Of a stretch of 64,000 nt of DNA, positions 26,560-39,232 are shown piece by piece. Made by a program: the position numbers and the translations under genes. The notes under the pieces were generated by a model. The model was not told where the DNA came from, made no database searches, and saw only the letters and a program-made list of their open reading frames with translations. Each line of letters opens with the position of its first letter. Within the stretch, counting starts at the first letter, position 1. The stretch spans positions 2,789,211 to 2,853,210 of the forward strand of contig KK106981.1 of assembly GCA_000611775.1 (NCBI GenBank), given 5' to 3'. This DNA is from Umbilicaria muhlenbergii. Taxonomy: Eukaryota; Ascomycota; Lecanoromycetes; Umbilicariales; Umbilicariaceae.

Positions 26560-29500
26560 CTACCACCCCTCCATCTGCAACGGCGCCCCATCCCACTCAC
26601 CACCCGCACCCGCACCGCCCGCACCCGCACCATCATCCACCCCCCCTTCCTCCCCCTCATCCCCGCCAAACCCCACCCCAACCCCCCACCCCATCCTCTC
26701 CAACTCCCGCGCAAAAAAGTCCCCCTCCGCATCCCTCCCGACATCCTCCCCCATAACCTCCGGATACCGCCTCAGATGCCACCAATGCACCAACCCGCGC
26801 ACCGCCTGTTCCAACGGCACCGCCTCCTCGACCTCGGCATCCACATCGCTCCCGCTGAGCCATTCGTCGCGCAGCTCCGGGCGGCAGTGCAGGTAAACGG
26901 CCGTGATGACGCGCATGTTGCTCTGGCGCCACTTGCGGCCACAGTAGCGGACCTGGGATTTGAAGAGCTTGAGCGTGTAGAGCCGGAGGTCGGGTTGCGG
27001 GATCTTGAGCGCTTTGCGGAGGATGGTGCTGGATTTGTACTGCACGAGGAGGAGGGCACGGTGGGCTTTGCGCTTGGTCACTTTTTGGAGGACGCGGAGG
27101 AGGGTGATGGAGGTGAAGAAGTTGCGGGCGGAGTAGGTCGTTAGGAGGGTGGTGGGTAATGGGCCCGCGGTTGGGTAGCCGAGCTCGTCGACTTCGGGGC
27201 GGGGGGGTAGTTCGGGGGGAGGGGGGGACGGAGGAGGAGCTGGGGATTTAGAGGTCGGTGAGCGGCGGTGTTTCAGGATTGGGGGTGGTTGGGCATCGTC
27301 GGAACTGGAGGAGGAAGAGGAGGGCTGGCGGGCGAGAGGCTCTGGCGGACGGTGCTTTGAGAGGGTTTGGCAAAAGTAGAAGAAGCTGAGTTATTTTAGC
27401 GACTGCATGTGCACAGGTCGCAAAGGGAGACGCACTTGAGGTCATCTTTGTCATTTCTTTGATCAATGGCTCGATCTACGTCTTGGTGTGCAAACAACTT
27501 GAGGACAAGTGGAAGGTAGTTGGAGTCCAGGAGTAATTGCGTCAAGTACTCGTATTTGAGAATATCTATTAAAGCGAGTTGTTAAAGCCGCCACTCCATT
27601 GCTATGCAATCGGGCACTTACGTGACAACTTGAACCATTTTAGCAACATTATTAGAATACCTGAAATGGCTTTTGCGGTGATCTCTCTCAGACGGACAGC
27701 GTTCAACTCCTCAAGTCCGGGATCAGTATTATCGTCAATATGACCATTTGGCCCTTTCGGTGCACCGTTCAGCTGCTGAGCCAGATTGAGGTTCGACTTG
27801 GGCTTGCCTATAACAGCATCACCGCCGGTCTCTAGGAAGGAAAATCCATTTTGCAGTCCGTTCTGTCCGTTGTTTTGAGTGACAATTGCGGTTACGTTTG
27901 CGAGTATCACTTTCAGCAAAACGATAACAACCGACTGAAGTTGCGGCATGGCTTGTCTCTGCACCTTGAATTAGCAAAAAATCCAATCAGAAATGGAGAA
28001 TTCGTACATAAAAATCTTCAACTGCGTCCAGACGTCTCTGGACCTCTTCATTGTCCGTCTCCTTGTTGACCTTGACTTCCTCCTCTGGATCTGCAAGAGG
28101 ACCTTCCTCGGACGATTCGTCAAGGCTTAAATCATCGGGAAGCTCATCCAGCGTCTCCGTGTCTTTAGTAGGGCCACCCCATCCTCTTTCGAACTTCATG
28201 AATTTCTCTCGTTCGTCCCATAATTGCCGTAAAGATCTCGTCATCCGCATCCGATTTGCAAACAGCTGGCCTGCTTCTGATATCGACGCTGGAATATCAC
28301 TTCCTTGCCACTTCGTCTTCGCCAGCTCACTTTGTAGGACAGCGCTACCCTTACCGCCGATAGAGTTACTCGTCTCATCAAGCGGAGGATATAGGAATGG
28401 GAAGTTTTGATTCGTCTGGTAATTTTGCTTCTTGCCTCCTTTACCACCTGGACCGGCAGGTGACGGTGGCGGGGAAGGTGCGGGAGTCGCGATATGCACG
28501 GGCTGATTCAAGATCGATTGGCCAACACCGTTTCCGTTGTTCCCAGCGCCTATGTACAGTCCATCGAAGCTAGCACTTCGACTTGGGTGATTGGGAAGTG
28601 GTGGAAGGATGGAGTTGTTTTCGAGCTCGAGAGGGACCAGTGGGGGTGGCGGGTTATACGCTGGGTACTTTGATGTAATTTCTTGGCGGAATAGATGGTA
28701 GTCGAGTGGCGACGCTGTTATAAAGCCCTCACCGCTATCCTCATTTATAGGGTCGGATTCGTCTCGAAGATCGGCTTTGCTCTCGTTGAGTTCTTCAGTG
28801 CCACCAAACAGCAGAAGCACGCTTTTCCAATACAGGAGGAGAACCTTGTAAAAGTCAGATGAGCTTGAAGTACTTGTGTGATGCATCATCTTTATAAACG
28901 TACTCTAGTAAGGGGAACGTTGGTGTAATCTTCCCACCGAAGATTGGCTATGAATCGTGTTATGAACAATAGAAAGTTGGGTTGTAAATCAGCTGGAAGA
29001 GCTCATTAGCGAATGCACAGTGGCGGAGACGTGCCATCATACCAAACGATTGCCGGATGCTGGGAGTCTGGCCGTCCTTGACCTGCCACCGTCCCACTTC
29101 TACCACTACGTAAAATAGTGTTAAGATGTTGTTCATCTCTTGGTGTTGGCTATAGCCCTGGAAGGCTGACGCTTCGCCATTCGCTTGTCCCTTGGAACCA
29201 GGTTGGGTCTCAGTTCTAGTCGCTGAGGGTCAGCTTAACCTTAGATGCATAAGGAGCTCGTCCGGTTACTGACCTTTCGTTGTCACATATCCTTCTCATC
29301 AAGTCAAATAACATTCCCAGAGCACCAAGCTTTCGAAGCAATTCAGCATCCTTCCGAATCCAGTCAATCTGCAAAGCTGATTTTTCGTAGGTGTCATGAT
29401 TTTGGTCCATACTATTTCCATCCGAGCGGGAGACGTCATGCTCAGACGAGAGCCCGGCGGTGTCACCCCATACCCCAAGAGCAATATAAGCTAAGCATTC

Positions 29501-30154
29501 GACACTTGTGGCCCGACGTAGCGAGTCCGGCTGATCAAGGTCTTGAAGAATTTTGCGAACAAACGCTTCCCGGTCCAACTCGCGTACCTCGATCCAACTC
29601 AACTGCTCCGATAGCATAGCTGCATTGGGTGCCCGGAAAGCCTTCCATTCTTCATCGAACGTAACCTTAGCCCGTGTCAACAGGTATCTGTCCTCTTCCG
29701 TGTATTGAAACCATTCGTCCAACTCCTCTGGAAATGCTTGGGTATCACTGTATGTAAATGCGTATGCGGTGGGTTCTAGTCGCGGTAAATCTGTAACGAG
29801 CCGTCTTAATTGCAAAAGACTCAGAGAATCGGTTGAGTTGCCAGTCTCTTCTTCCGACTGTTGCGGGGAGGGTGGAGGTGGCTGCTGAGGTGGAGGAGGC
29901 GCCGATCCCTCACGCCGGAGGATGGGGCGTGAGAGCGGTTTTGGACGGTCTGGAGCAGCATTGGCTAGGACCTTGGGGCTCGACACTGCCTGGGCATCCT
30001 GGGCTCTTCTCGATTCGATCTGAGCAGTGAATTCGCGGTCGGTGGCCGCGTCTGGAATGGTCGAAATGTCGGCGCCAGCCTCATCCACTTCATCCGCTTT
30101 GACAATAATCGGATCTGCACCCTCCGCCGCTGGCGTGGCCTCTTTGGCTTCCAT
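26560..30154 (-). CDS. FAR11: STRIPAK subunit Far11 / HAM-2 / PRO22-like
   Basis: Seven exons on the minus strand: 30154-29274, 29215-29043, 28992-28904, 28844-28008, 27964-27622, 27565-27436 and 27385-26560. Lengths sum to 3279 nt, an exact 1092-residue frame. The N-terminal N1221 region includes LPRLEPTAYAFTYSDTQAFP and EELDEWFQYTEEDRYLL; the middle has NILTLFYVVVEVGRWQVKDG, LLFITRFIANLRWEDY and VLLLYWKSVLLLFGGTEE; the C-terminal region has KYEYLTQLLLDSNYLPLVLK and LYTLKLFKSQVRYCGRKWRQ. These are diagnostic of the striatin-interacting (STRIP) family. In moulds this complex (Neurospora HAM-2, Sordaria PRO22) is needed for hyphal fusion and fruiting. A Pro/Gln-rich stretch lies near residue 95. 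The 3'-terminal 250 bases are G-rich on the coding strand and encode a Gly/Glu tail. Confidence 0.93.
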
Positions 30155-31551
30155 GATGGCTAATGATCTCAATGAACATTATGTTTTAGCTCTGGAAATG
30201 ATCGAGTGTGGCGTGAAAGTAGAGGAAAGAATGGAGTTCCATGTCTGCTGTGATCTCTACCTTTTGCTCTCGGCTTTCATGTGGAAGTGTCGTGCGGCAC
30301 CTCCATTAGATGCATCTCGATTTTGATCTCGGTCTCGCGCTGCCCGTAACTTTAGATCGACGTTGATCCCCAGGGTCCCGTCTCAAGCGTGGGGCCCACG
30401 CTAACCGGGATGGTGGCGGATTAGACTTTGAGCTAACCTGAAAAATGCAGATCTCACGTGACCATCAGGCTGAGGAGGCGTCTCATCGAACGTCTACCCG
30501 AGCGAGCGAGAAGGATAAGAATACCAGGACCAGCAGCGCATAAAATCATATCGATTAACGTTGCTGTTAGACTTGTATTCACTATCTGTTATATCAATAT
30601 CCAATCCACCAAGAGCAAATCAAGGCATGATCTGTACTGGTCATAGCCGAACCATGACATCTGGAGAGGTAAAGGATAAGAATAGAGGTGAGCGAAGGGA
30701 GCGACTACCTTGGGGTAGGCTGGCTTAGGGCAAACTAGGCGAGGATCAGCCCAAAGGTCGATAACGCAGCTGTGATATCGAATAAGCAGTCACGTTGCCC
30801 ACAAGTAGCAGTAGTGCTTAGTTTACTCGCGTAGCAATGGAAGATTTCAGCTTGGAATTCTACATAATACTGATACCTTCCACACGCCACAACGAAGCTC
30901 TCTCAGGATGTAGACCTATACGATCAACGTCCATTAAATCGCTGTACACACGGCAGCAGCGTTCGCTTTCAGATACTGTAGCGACTGGGAATGACTACCT
31001 TAGTGACCACCCTTAGTGACCACCCTTAACTAAACATCGGTAGCATTTACAGTTTGAAGCAACTTAGATCCGCTCATAGCTGGGGTCAGAAACCATATGA
31101 TCTGGGGAGAAAATTGGCGTAATAGAATAGAGCTTCTCACAGTACGGCACCCATTGTATGCGTACTGCGTTTCTGGTTATCCCCCATATTATTTTCCTGA
31201 GTGTTTATCCGCCGATGAGGACTGTCCTTGGTCAATCAGTTCGGCGGCCGGCCTTCAGTAGCACGAAAACAACGAGCAAAAAACGCTACGCAACCTAAGC
31301 CTTGTTCAAGAGCCCGTTCATAATCGACAGAGCGCACTTGCAGCTACTGGTGAATGGGTCTTTGTAACAAGCAATTACACCTAGCCTCCGCAAGCATGGC
31401 CTCTTGTACGCCACCATGACCTCAAGAACTCCTGAGAACCACAGCCCTCGGTGAAAACCTAATCGTGCTGTTCAAGAACACCTCAATTTTGCCCGAAAAC
31501 CCCTTCATCCTGTCCCTTTCGCCATATGACGCCTACCAGCCGGTTCGATGA
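30155..31551. other. Long intergenic region with repeat relics
   Basis: About 1.4 kb without a supported gene, containing the FAR11 promoter at its left end and CRT10 3' flank at its right. A segment at 30785-30890 matches the Cys-rich array spacer at 14686-14800. A 13-bp unit CCTTAGTGACCAC is repeated at 30998-31023. Confidence 0.55.
30785..30890 (+). repeat. Dispersed relic of the Cys-rich array repeat
   Basis: Shares with 14686-14800 the ordered blocks AGCAGTCACGT, AGTAGCAGTAG, TTTAGTTT, AGCAATGGAAGAT and GAATTCTACA, with small gaps. No coding copy accompanies it. Confidence 0.75.
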
Positions 31552-33705
31552 TCAGAACACCAGAAGTTCGTCCCCACCCTGTCCATTTGACTCATTTCCC
31601 GACGGACGACTCAGCTCATAGCTCAGCACCGTATGGTCGGAATAATAAAGCATGAGACGATGCCGGCGCGAACCCTCAATCGCGCGCCAGGCCTCCTTAT
31701 CTCTCCCCTCCGGCGAGCCTCCGACACCACCGCTCTCAGCTCTGCACTCCCGTCCTTGAATCGGTCCCACCGCCATTCCCAGTAAAGGTACCATTGGTCG
31801 TTCTCCTCTCGCCTCCTGATTCTTGGACGGTAGTATACAATCTAATCGGAATGCGAGATTCTTGGTGCCCCGCATGCGGGTGAGTGTCAGCAATGTGACC
31901 CGGCCAATCTGACTGGCAACGAGGACAAGACCAAGTTCGGGGACTTGGGTAACCATGTTTAAACGGTCGAAATGTGTGAGCGAATGAAGACTTGGAGGAA
32001 TGTTTTGAGCGAGTGGATGTCGGAGTAATATGGGGGTGGAGCGGAGGGCCGAGGACCGGAAGATGATGTCGCTAGCCGAAGTCTGGAGGATGCTGAGGGG
32101 AAGATTTATCGGAGGAAATGGTGCACTCAACGACAGGTCGTCTATGATGGGCGATATGTTCAGCACGTCTGTTATGGTTTCAAGGGCTGCAACAGTTCCT
32201 TGCGTTGGCGCGTTGTAGACGCTGTGTATACTGGCCGTAACTGCGACTTGATTGGAACCAAAGACCTGCAAGCCTGAATATTGAGATAAATCCATACCAA
32301 GATCGTCATCTTCGTCCACCTCCCCATCAATCCAGTCCTCGTCGTCCGACTCTTCTGGGAGACCGGCTTGAATCTCCGTCTCATATACCATTCCAAATGG
32401 CAATAGCGCTGCGGGCGCTGATGAGAAGCCTGCAGACAGCGGATGCCAGCTATTGGCGCCCTTGACGTAGTTGCGACTGGCTGAGATGTCCCAGACCCCT
32501 CGATGCTGTTTAGGTTCGCATCCATAAGTTTCGAGTGCGCCTTCGGTAAGCCTGAAGGAACGAAGGTCTAAACAGAGAACGCCCCAACCACGGCTGGCCG
32601 GGTTTGTCACGGATATCGTGATACCGCTTCCCTGCCATAGATCCCAAGTAAATGTCACACCATAGATGTCCGTGCTAACGAGATAACGTCCTGCTGGGTC
32701 ATCTTCCGTATTGCAGAAGGCGACATTAGGTACGTTTGCACCGTGGCCAGAGAGGGTAATCTCGAAGTTACTAGTGGACCGTTGAGCTGGCAGACATTCC
32801 TGGCTCGGATTCCGCGGTATGATGCCTAAATGAGGTCTTTTTTCCCACTCTAGAGTACCTAGATAAGGCGTAGTGGGATTGTTGGGGCCGTTATCGTCGT
32901 CATCTTCGGAACTGCTGTCTGAAGAAGTTTCGCTCCCCAGAGCAAATGCGAAGACCGTGACCGTTCTGGAATTCGCACTGACTGCAATCAAGCGGCCGGC
33001 CTTGTGTATGGCAACACCCCAGACACTCCTACCGACATTTCGATGGAGAAAGGGCCTCGCTGTTCCGTGTTCTTTCACTTTAGAAGATCCAAGGGGCTGC
33101 GCATCTTCCATGAGAGTTGCGAGCGTACGCGTAGCGTAAGCCACAACGTCACCGTCATCGCATACGCATACCAACAGCTCTTCGTTACCTAAATCACCCA
33201 CTATAATCTGGTTGATCGCATGGGAATGGACGAGGTCTATCTCGCCCATAAGATTGGGCCCCGAGATTGGCAGATGGAACGTGAGCCCTGGGCGGCGGGG
33301 GAGCGTCTGCTCGGGGAACTGTGGCTGATACACATTGATTTGGTCCACACAGGCGACGAACAAGAGGTTTCGACATTGTGATAGCGCGGTCTGTGAAGAG
33401 AGAGATTATTCTCGGCCTCATCTAGGTACGGTCTTAGAGAATACCAGATTGTTTCTCCATCGAGCGACTGGCGGCGGGCCTGGGTTTGCTTTACTGCGCA
33501 GGGTCAACAATGGCTTCCATCTCCTTACATTATGTAAAGAAGGCCTGATTCAACCTACCGAGGGAACTGATGAAAGTATCAGTATTTAGTTTAGTAGGCG
33601 AAGGTCCTAGAACCGGGGAGGCCTCGGACTCACTCTGGCTTTACCAAGTTGCGCGGCGCACTCTGTTACGTGCACTTCACGAAATCCCTTCCCCTCACCC
33701 TCCAT
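31552..33705 (-). CDS. CRT10: Crt10-like regulator (beta-propeller type)
   Basis: The main exon, 33390-31552, is secure (613 codons, acceptor TCTTCACAG). It is preceded by a 54-nt intron and an exon ending NNL at 33445, which joins to give NNLTALSQCRNLLFVAC, a good family match. The 5' end is uncertain: my best model has exon 1 at 33705-33634 (MEGEGKGFREVHVTE) and exon 2 at 33513-33445, giving 659 residues, but the acceptor of exon 2 is weak. The protein has WD-like strands (HRNVGRSVWGVAIHKAGRLI, GRYLVSTDIYGVTFTWDLW, RGWGVLCLDLRSF) and an acidic insert. Yeast Crt10 represses ribonucleotide reductase genes; the same role here is inferred. Confidence 0.78.
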
Positions 33706-34048
33706 GATTTCGATGCCGCAAGAGTTAGCTGTAGCTCATATTGAAAGATGTACATTTAGGAAGACGGAACACTTGTGCTGAAAGTGAACGAGGGTGGACT
33801 GTGGAGCTTGACGCTGAGGTGCCTCAGTAGCTCTGCCCTTAGCGGGGCGCTCTTATCGATAAGAAAAGGCGTCTGTCGTTTAAGGCATCGTGGGGATGTC
33901 GCAGCTGTCCCAACTTTTTGCTTCCCCTCGTGTGCATTCCCATAGAGGACACTTCTTATACTACCCTGATAGTCTTTCCAGGCAGTCTTTGTTCTTCGCA
34001 TTGGCTTCTCTCAAATCCTCGATTCTCAGAGCTCCGTCAGTCATCAAG
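33706..34048. promoter_or_regulatory. Divergent region CRT10 / TDA3
   Basis: About 340 bp, or slightly less if CRT10 starts elsewhere. It contains the inverted pair CTTATCGATAAG at 33852-33863 (a 12-bp perfect palindrome). No other clear signal. Confidence 0.45.
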
Positions 34049-35362
34049 ATGACGAGCAGCGGAGATCAGCGCGAAATCGTCATCATCGGTTCGCCACCTC
34101 CACCGTGAACCCGTCGCATGCGCTGGTACTGATGTGACGAACATCCAGGCGGTGGCATCATTGGCTGCACGACGGCCTACTTTCTCACCCGACATCCCAA
34201 ATATGATCCTTCGCGCCACAAGATCACGATGCTCGAAGCATCCAAGATAGCGGGTGGCGCATCAGGCAAAGCTGGCGGCCTTCTCGCCTTATGGGCATAT
34301 CCAAGCAGCATAGTTCCGCTCAGCTATCGTTTACACGCCGAGCTAGCGAAAGAGCATGGTGGCGAAGACAGATGGGGCTATCGTCGCATACACGTAGGGC
34401 AACTAGCTGCGAAAGGCCGATCTCTTGGACTGGCGAACGGCGCAAACGGACAGAAAGCGAACAATGAGTCTGTTTCGTTACAAAAGAGAAGCAAGGAAGC
34501 TATAGGAACACTGAGGGCCGCTGGTATACCGAAAGATCTCGACTGGTTTGCCGCAGAATCCGTGAAGGGGTATGAGGAAATGGGGGGTCCGGATACCACT
34601 GCTCAAGTGCATCCGTACCAGTTCACCACATCGATGGCAGAGCTGGCAGAGCAGAAAGGGGCCAAAGTTGTTCTTGGACTTGTGACGAGCATTGACAAGG
34701 CCGGAGGATCTGTCAAATCGGTTACCTACACCGACAAAGAAACATCTGAATCTCGCACGATTCCAGCAACGGATGTCATCATTTCAGCTGGTCCTTGGAC
34801 GCAATCGATCTACCCTCCCGCACCGATCTCTGCACTCCGGGCTCACAGTGTGACCATCCGGCCGTCCCGTCCCGTTTCGGCTTATGCTCTGTTCACTGAT
34901 ATCACTCTACCACCAGACTTCGGTCGCACAGGCGAGTCAACGAAATCGAAACGGGCGCACGGGAAGCAAGTGACTCCAGAAATCTATGCCCGGCCCAATA
35001 ATGAAGTGTACGCCTGCGGTGAAGGGGACACTCTGGTACCATTACCGAGGACGACAGCAGACGTTGTCACCGATGACTCGAGGTGTCAGGATATCATCGA
35101 CTACATCTCCTCAATATCGGATGAAATGCGAGACGGAGAAGTAACGGTCAGACAAGCGTGCTATCTGCCAAATGTTCAGGCAGCAAGTGGTGGGCCGCTG
35201 ATAGGGCAGACTGGTGTGAAAGGCCTGTTGCTGGCGGCGGGTCATACCTGCTGGGGCATCCAGAATGGCCCAGGAACAGGGAAGCTGATGTCCGAGTTTG
35301 TTTTTGATGGTAAGGCCAAGAGTGCAAGTATTGGGAGACTAGATCCGCAGAGGGTGCTTTGA
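34049..35362 (+). CDS. TDA3: FAD-dependent oxidoreductase (DAO family), Tda3-like
   Basis: Two exons, 34049-34088 and 34149-35362 (donor GTTCGC, acceptor ATCCAG, phase 1), giving 417 residues. The intron splits the FAD dinucleotide motif, which is restored as IVIIGGGIIGC (residues 10-20). The family follows with ITMLEASKIAGGASGKAGGL, and near the C-terminus ACYLPNVQAASGGPLIGQTG and GLLLAAGHTCWGIQNGPGTG, the flavin-contacting end typical of D-amino-acid-oxidase-like proteins. Yeast Tda3 is a putative oxidoreductase linked to endosomal traffic; its substrate is unknown, so none is assigned here. No targeting peptide or membrane segment. Confidence 0.85.
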
Positions 35363-35767
35363 TAGAGCAGCGGAATGAAGGTATCACGCTCTTAGCCTAT
35401 TCTACGTATTGACATGCAACATATGAAGGTGTTGGTATATGAATCTGTCGGAAGTCGTTCTTTGGTTTCTCACCAGTATCAGCAGGTATATGTGGACTCG
35501 GTGTAAGATGTGAATGCCAGAGGCGCAGCGTCGAAAGCAAGACTGTGAGGAGTCCTCCGTAACCCCGCCACCCCTCGACTAAGGTTCTGGACTCTGTTGC
35601 AAGCACCCTGCCTCGCTGCCTACCCTATTCCCCTACTCTGTGCAACATATCTTCGCAACAAACAAAGCTTCTGCCGCTCCAGCTTCATTCCTAATATACT
35701 ACCTGCTCAAAGTCGCAAAACTCTGAAGTTCTCACTCTCCTCGGGCGGCTGATGCTGCCAGGTGACA
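35363..35767. other. Intergenic region TDA3 / GYP7
   Basis: About 400 bp between same-strand genes. No gene supported; the right half is C/T-rich, as common upstream of fungal starts. Confidence 0.4.
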
Positions 35768-38527
35768 ATGACGTCCGCAGCTGCGCCGAGTAAAACCCCA
35801 GCATCACCACCTTCTCCTTCTGCCTCTTTCTACGATCTGAGCGACGACGAGGAGGGTGAATATAACACTATCATGCATAGCAGCTCTGGACGAGGGGTGA
35901 AGTTACTGTTCTCCAAGAGCAAGGTAAGCTTCCAGGCATGCTCCTACGCAGGCGCCTGCTCGGCGTGTACTGGGACCTATTCCACTTGATTTACGCCGGC
36001 GCTAACATGTGAAATCTAGGTCTATGTGCACCCTACGCCCTCGTCAAAAGACAATATTCCCGGCTTCATCGCGCTCATACAGCAGAAGCCGCAGACCGCT
36101 GAGCCTGCCCAACGTCCGACCTCATCCTCCTCTTCCAAAAGCCTAAAAGCGTCATCCTTTCTTCTCGCATGGGTGCCGGAATCTTCACTTGGTGATGCTT
36201 ACGACACTTACTTAAAAGTTGAGGTCTCAGACTCCTCCTCCCCACCCCGGCAGACCTACCTCGTTCCACCTCCGCCCACAACCACGACACATAGCAGCGT
36301 TGTCGGCACCTATGCTTTCGCCGTTCCAGTCAGCGAGATATACTCTTTGCTCGTCAGACCACCGAGTCTTGGATGGTGGTTTGGCAGTGTCATAATAAAT
36401 ACGCGCGCAGGGGACAGCTTCCCCGCACTGTTCTTCCATGACAGCGAATGCCAGTCGACAATCCTTCAGAAGAAGCGCATAGTACGAGAGAACTTTGACC
36501 CTTTTGGCGAGGGTGGAGGCACATTCTGGGGTGGTGATGAGGTTCTCAGGTGGCTCAAGAGATACGTGACGGTGGAGAAGTCTGGCGCAGACCCTTCAGT
36601 TTATCTCATTGAGCCGACTGCGGAAGATAAACTTGGCTTCGGCGGAAGTTCGTCATCCCCGCCCAGTGCTAAGGCGACTGAAAGCAGAGCTGCCGGCCAG
36701 GTGGGTGTAGTTGGGGGCGGATCCGGATCGGGAAGCCGAGACGCTGGCATGGACCCACTCACCAAAGCCCTCAAGCAAGCTAGGTGGAGTTTTTTGGAGA
36801 AGATGAGCCAAGTCACGAATTTTACCAGGCGGACTGCCGAAAACATCGTTGAGAATCAGAAAATACCTCCGCAAGTGAGGCGGTTAATGAAAAACCCAGA
36901 AGTTCAGACGCTGCAAGATGAGTTCGATAGCGCGAGAGTATACCTTGCAAGATGGGCCATGGGCATTGCTGAGCAGAGCGAAATAGACAAAACCCAGCGC
37001 ATTTGGACCGCCAAAGATCTTCTCGAGATGGAGGATTCTGATGTTGGTGAATTCGAGATCCTCGACATGGAAGCAGGGGGCATGTCCCTAGCCGACAAGA
37101 GAAAGCCGGTGACGCTGAAGGAGTGGAATAGCTTCTTTGACCCCAAGACAGGCAGACTGCAGATCACTCCAGATGAAGTCAAAGAACGAATTTTCCATGG
37201 AGGCCTAGACCCGACCGATGGAGTACGGAAAGAGGCGTGGCTGTTCCTGCTCGGCGTTCATGAATGGGATAGCACCACTGACGAAAGGAAAGCTGTCATT
37301 AACAGCAAGAGGGATGAGTTTGTTAGACTCAAGGGCGCATGGTGGGAGAGAATGGTGGATGGAAGCGGTACAGAAGAGGACAACGAGTGGTGGAAAGAGC
37401 AGAAAGGACGCATAGGTAGACCTTCCGGCTTCTCAAATTCCAAAACCCTGCAGGAAAGGCTGACATAACCCATTGCTTGGGGTCCGTCATATAGAGAAAG
37501 ACGTTCACCGCACCGATCGTCATATCCCACTGTTCGAGGGAGAGGACATCCCGCACCCTGACCCAGACTCGCCTTTTGCCGAATCCGGCACCAATGTGCA
37601 TCTGGAACAAATGAAGGATATGCTCTTAACATACAATGAATACAATCGTGATCTGGGTTATGTTCAGGGCATGAGCGATCTATTAGCCCCAATCTACGCC
37701 GTCATGCAAGATGATGCGGTTGCTTTCTGGGGCTTTGTGGGCTTCATGCAGCGTATGGTAAGTAACAAATGCTCGGGCTTCGTGCCAACAGACTGACATA
37801 CCATAGGAGCGCAACTTCCTCCGGGACCAGTCCGGCATGCGGGCCCAGCTCCTAACGCTAGACCATCTCGTGCAGCTCATGGACCCAAAACTCTACCTCC
37901 ATCTCCAATCCGCCGACTCCACCAACTTCTTCTTCTTCTTCCGCATGCTCCTCGTCTGGTACAAACGCGAGTTTGAATGGGTTGACGTCTTGCGCCTTTG
38001 GGAAACCCTGTGGACCGACTGGCTCAGCAGCGGCTTTCACCTCTTCATCGCCTTGGCGATCTTGGAAAAGCATCGAGATGTCATCATGCAGCATTTGAAG
38101 CACTTTGACGAAGTCCTTAAATACAGTATGTAAAACTCTTTGCCCGCGACCGCACGCCGTGTAGAGAGACACAAGCTAACGTCGCACAGTCAACGAACTC
38201 TCCAACACCATTGATCTCCAATCGACCCTCATCCGCGCCGAAAACCTCTTCCGCCGCTTCCAACGCACCGTCGACGCCATCGACAAAAAACACAACTTCC
38301 CCGCACCCAGCGTGCGGCAGCGCAAACCGGCGGAAACTGACACCGGGAAGCAGAACGCGGCCGCGACGGGCGCGGATGCGGGACCGAGCGTAGGTAAAGC
38401 TGTGGCGCAGGGTATCGGCGCCGAGAAAGAAAAAGTGGTCAGTCCCGAGCTGAGGCAGTTGCTGAGTCGGAAGGTGGTTGTGCTGGAGAAGAGTAAGGTT
38501 GTGGAGAGTGGAGGAGGTGTCAATTGA
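35768..38527 (+). CDS. GYP7: Rab GTPase-activating protein Gyp7-like (TBC domain)
   Basis: Five exons: 35768-35923, 36020-37415, 37495-37757, 37807-38125 and 38190-38527; 2472 nt, 823 residues, all phases consistent. The open frame starts at a GTG at 35762 but the first ATG is 35768 (MTSAAAPSKTP). The N-terminal half is a PH-like region (LLFSKSKVYVHPTPSSKDNI). The TBC domain starts near residue 440 with FHGGLDPTDGVRKEAWLFLL, carrying the catalytic Arg finger, and has the Gln finger in YVQGMSDLLAP (about residue 573); it ends near HLFIALAILEKHRDVIM. Yeast Gyp7 stimulates GTP hydrolysis by Ypt7 and other Rabs in vacuole traffic. The C-terminal tail is low complexity. Confidence 0.93.
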
Positions 38528-39232
38528 TGATTGCATTGTTGAGAAACAGGCGTGGATTTGGCATAGGCGTAGTATGGCGGTTTTTGTTTATTGTGGCGAT
38601 AATACTGTCATAGCTGGGGAAGGAGTGGTTTCGGGTTTTGTTTTGTCACAGTCTAGTATACCCTGACTCCTGCAGACACAAGCTGATGACACATTCTTTG
38701 GACAACTGGTGTGTATCTATCGGTCTCGGTGTCAATTCTTCCAAATATACCATTGTCCAGCATGAGACCGTTCCGTGTCTACAGACAACAACGTCTATGC
38801 AACAGGGAAGCTGAGTCCAAAGCCTGCAAGATATCATCCAGCAGACTCTCGGCAATCTTGGTTTTCCACTGCACTGTAGAAATGGCCGAGCCCGAACCCA
38901 TTACGAGGCATCATCTCAGATCACGCCGAAACTTAACCAGTGCGAGATGGATACAATAGTAAAGCTTAATGATTTTATGTACATCAAAGCACTCCTGTAT
39001 CTACCCTCTCGGTGTTCCGCCAGCATCTCAACCTTAAACCCAGGACCCGCCTGCCTTTTCTTCCTGCATTACACCCGCAAAGCGCCATATCCACGATCCC
39101 GCATCAAGGGTATACCCAACACCCCCCCGCGCAAGCCAACAAGCACCGTACCGCGCCCCATCCGCGTTCCTTCCCTTCCCTACCCTACGAACGCCCGGCT
39201 GTCCGCTCGGCTCCCTTTCCGGATCCCCACAA
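38528..39232. other. Convergent intergenic region GYP7 / GAR-domain gene
   Basis: About 700 bp of 3' flank. The right half (39120-39232 and onward into the next gene) is very C-rich on the plus strand. Frames here are low-complexity Pro/Arg/Ser products and are not accepted as genes. Confidence 0.4.
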
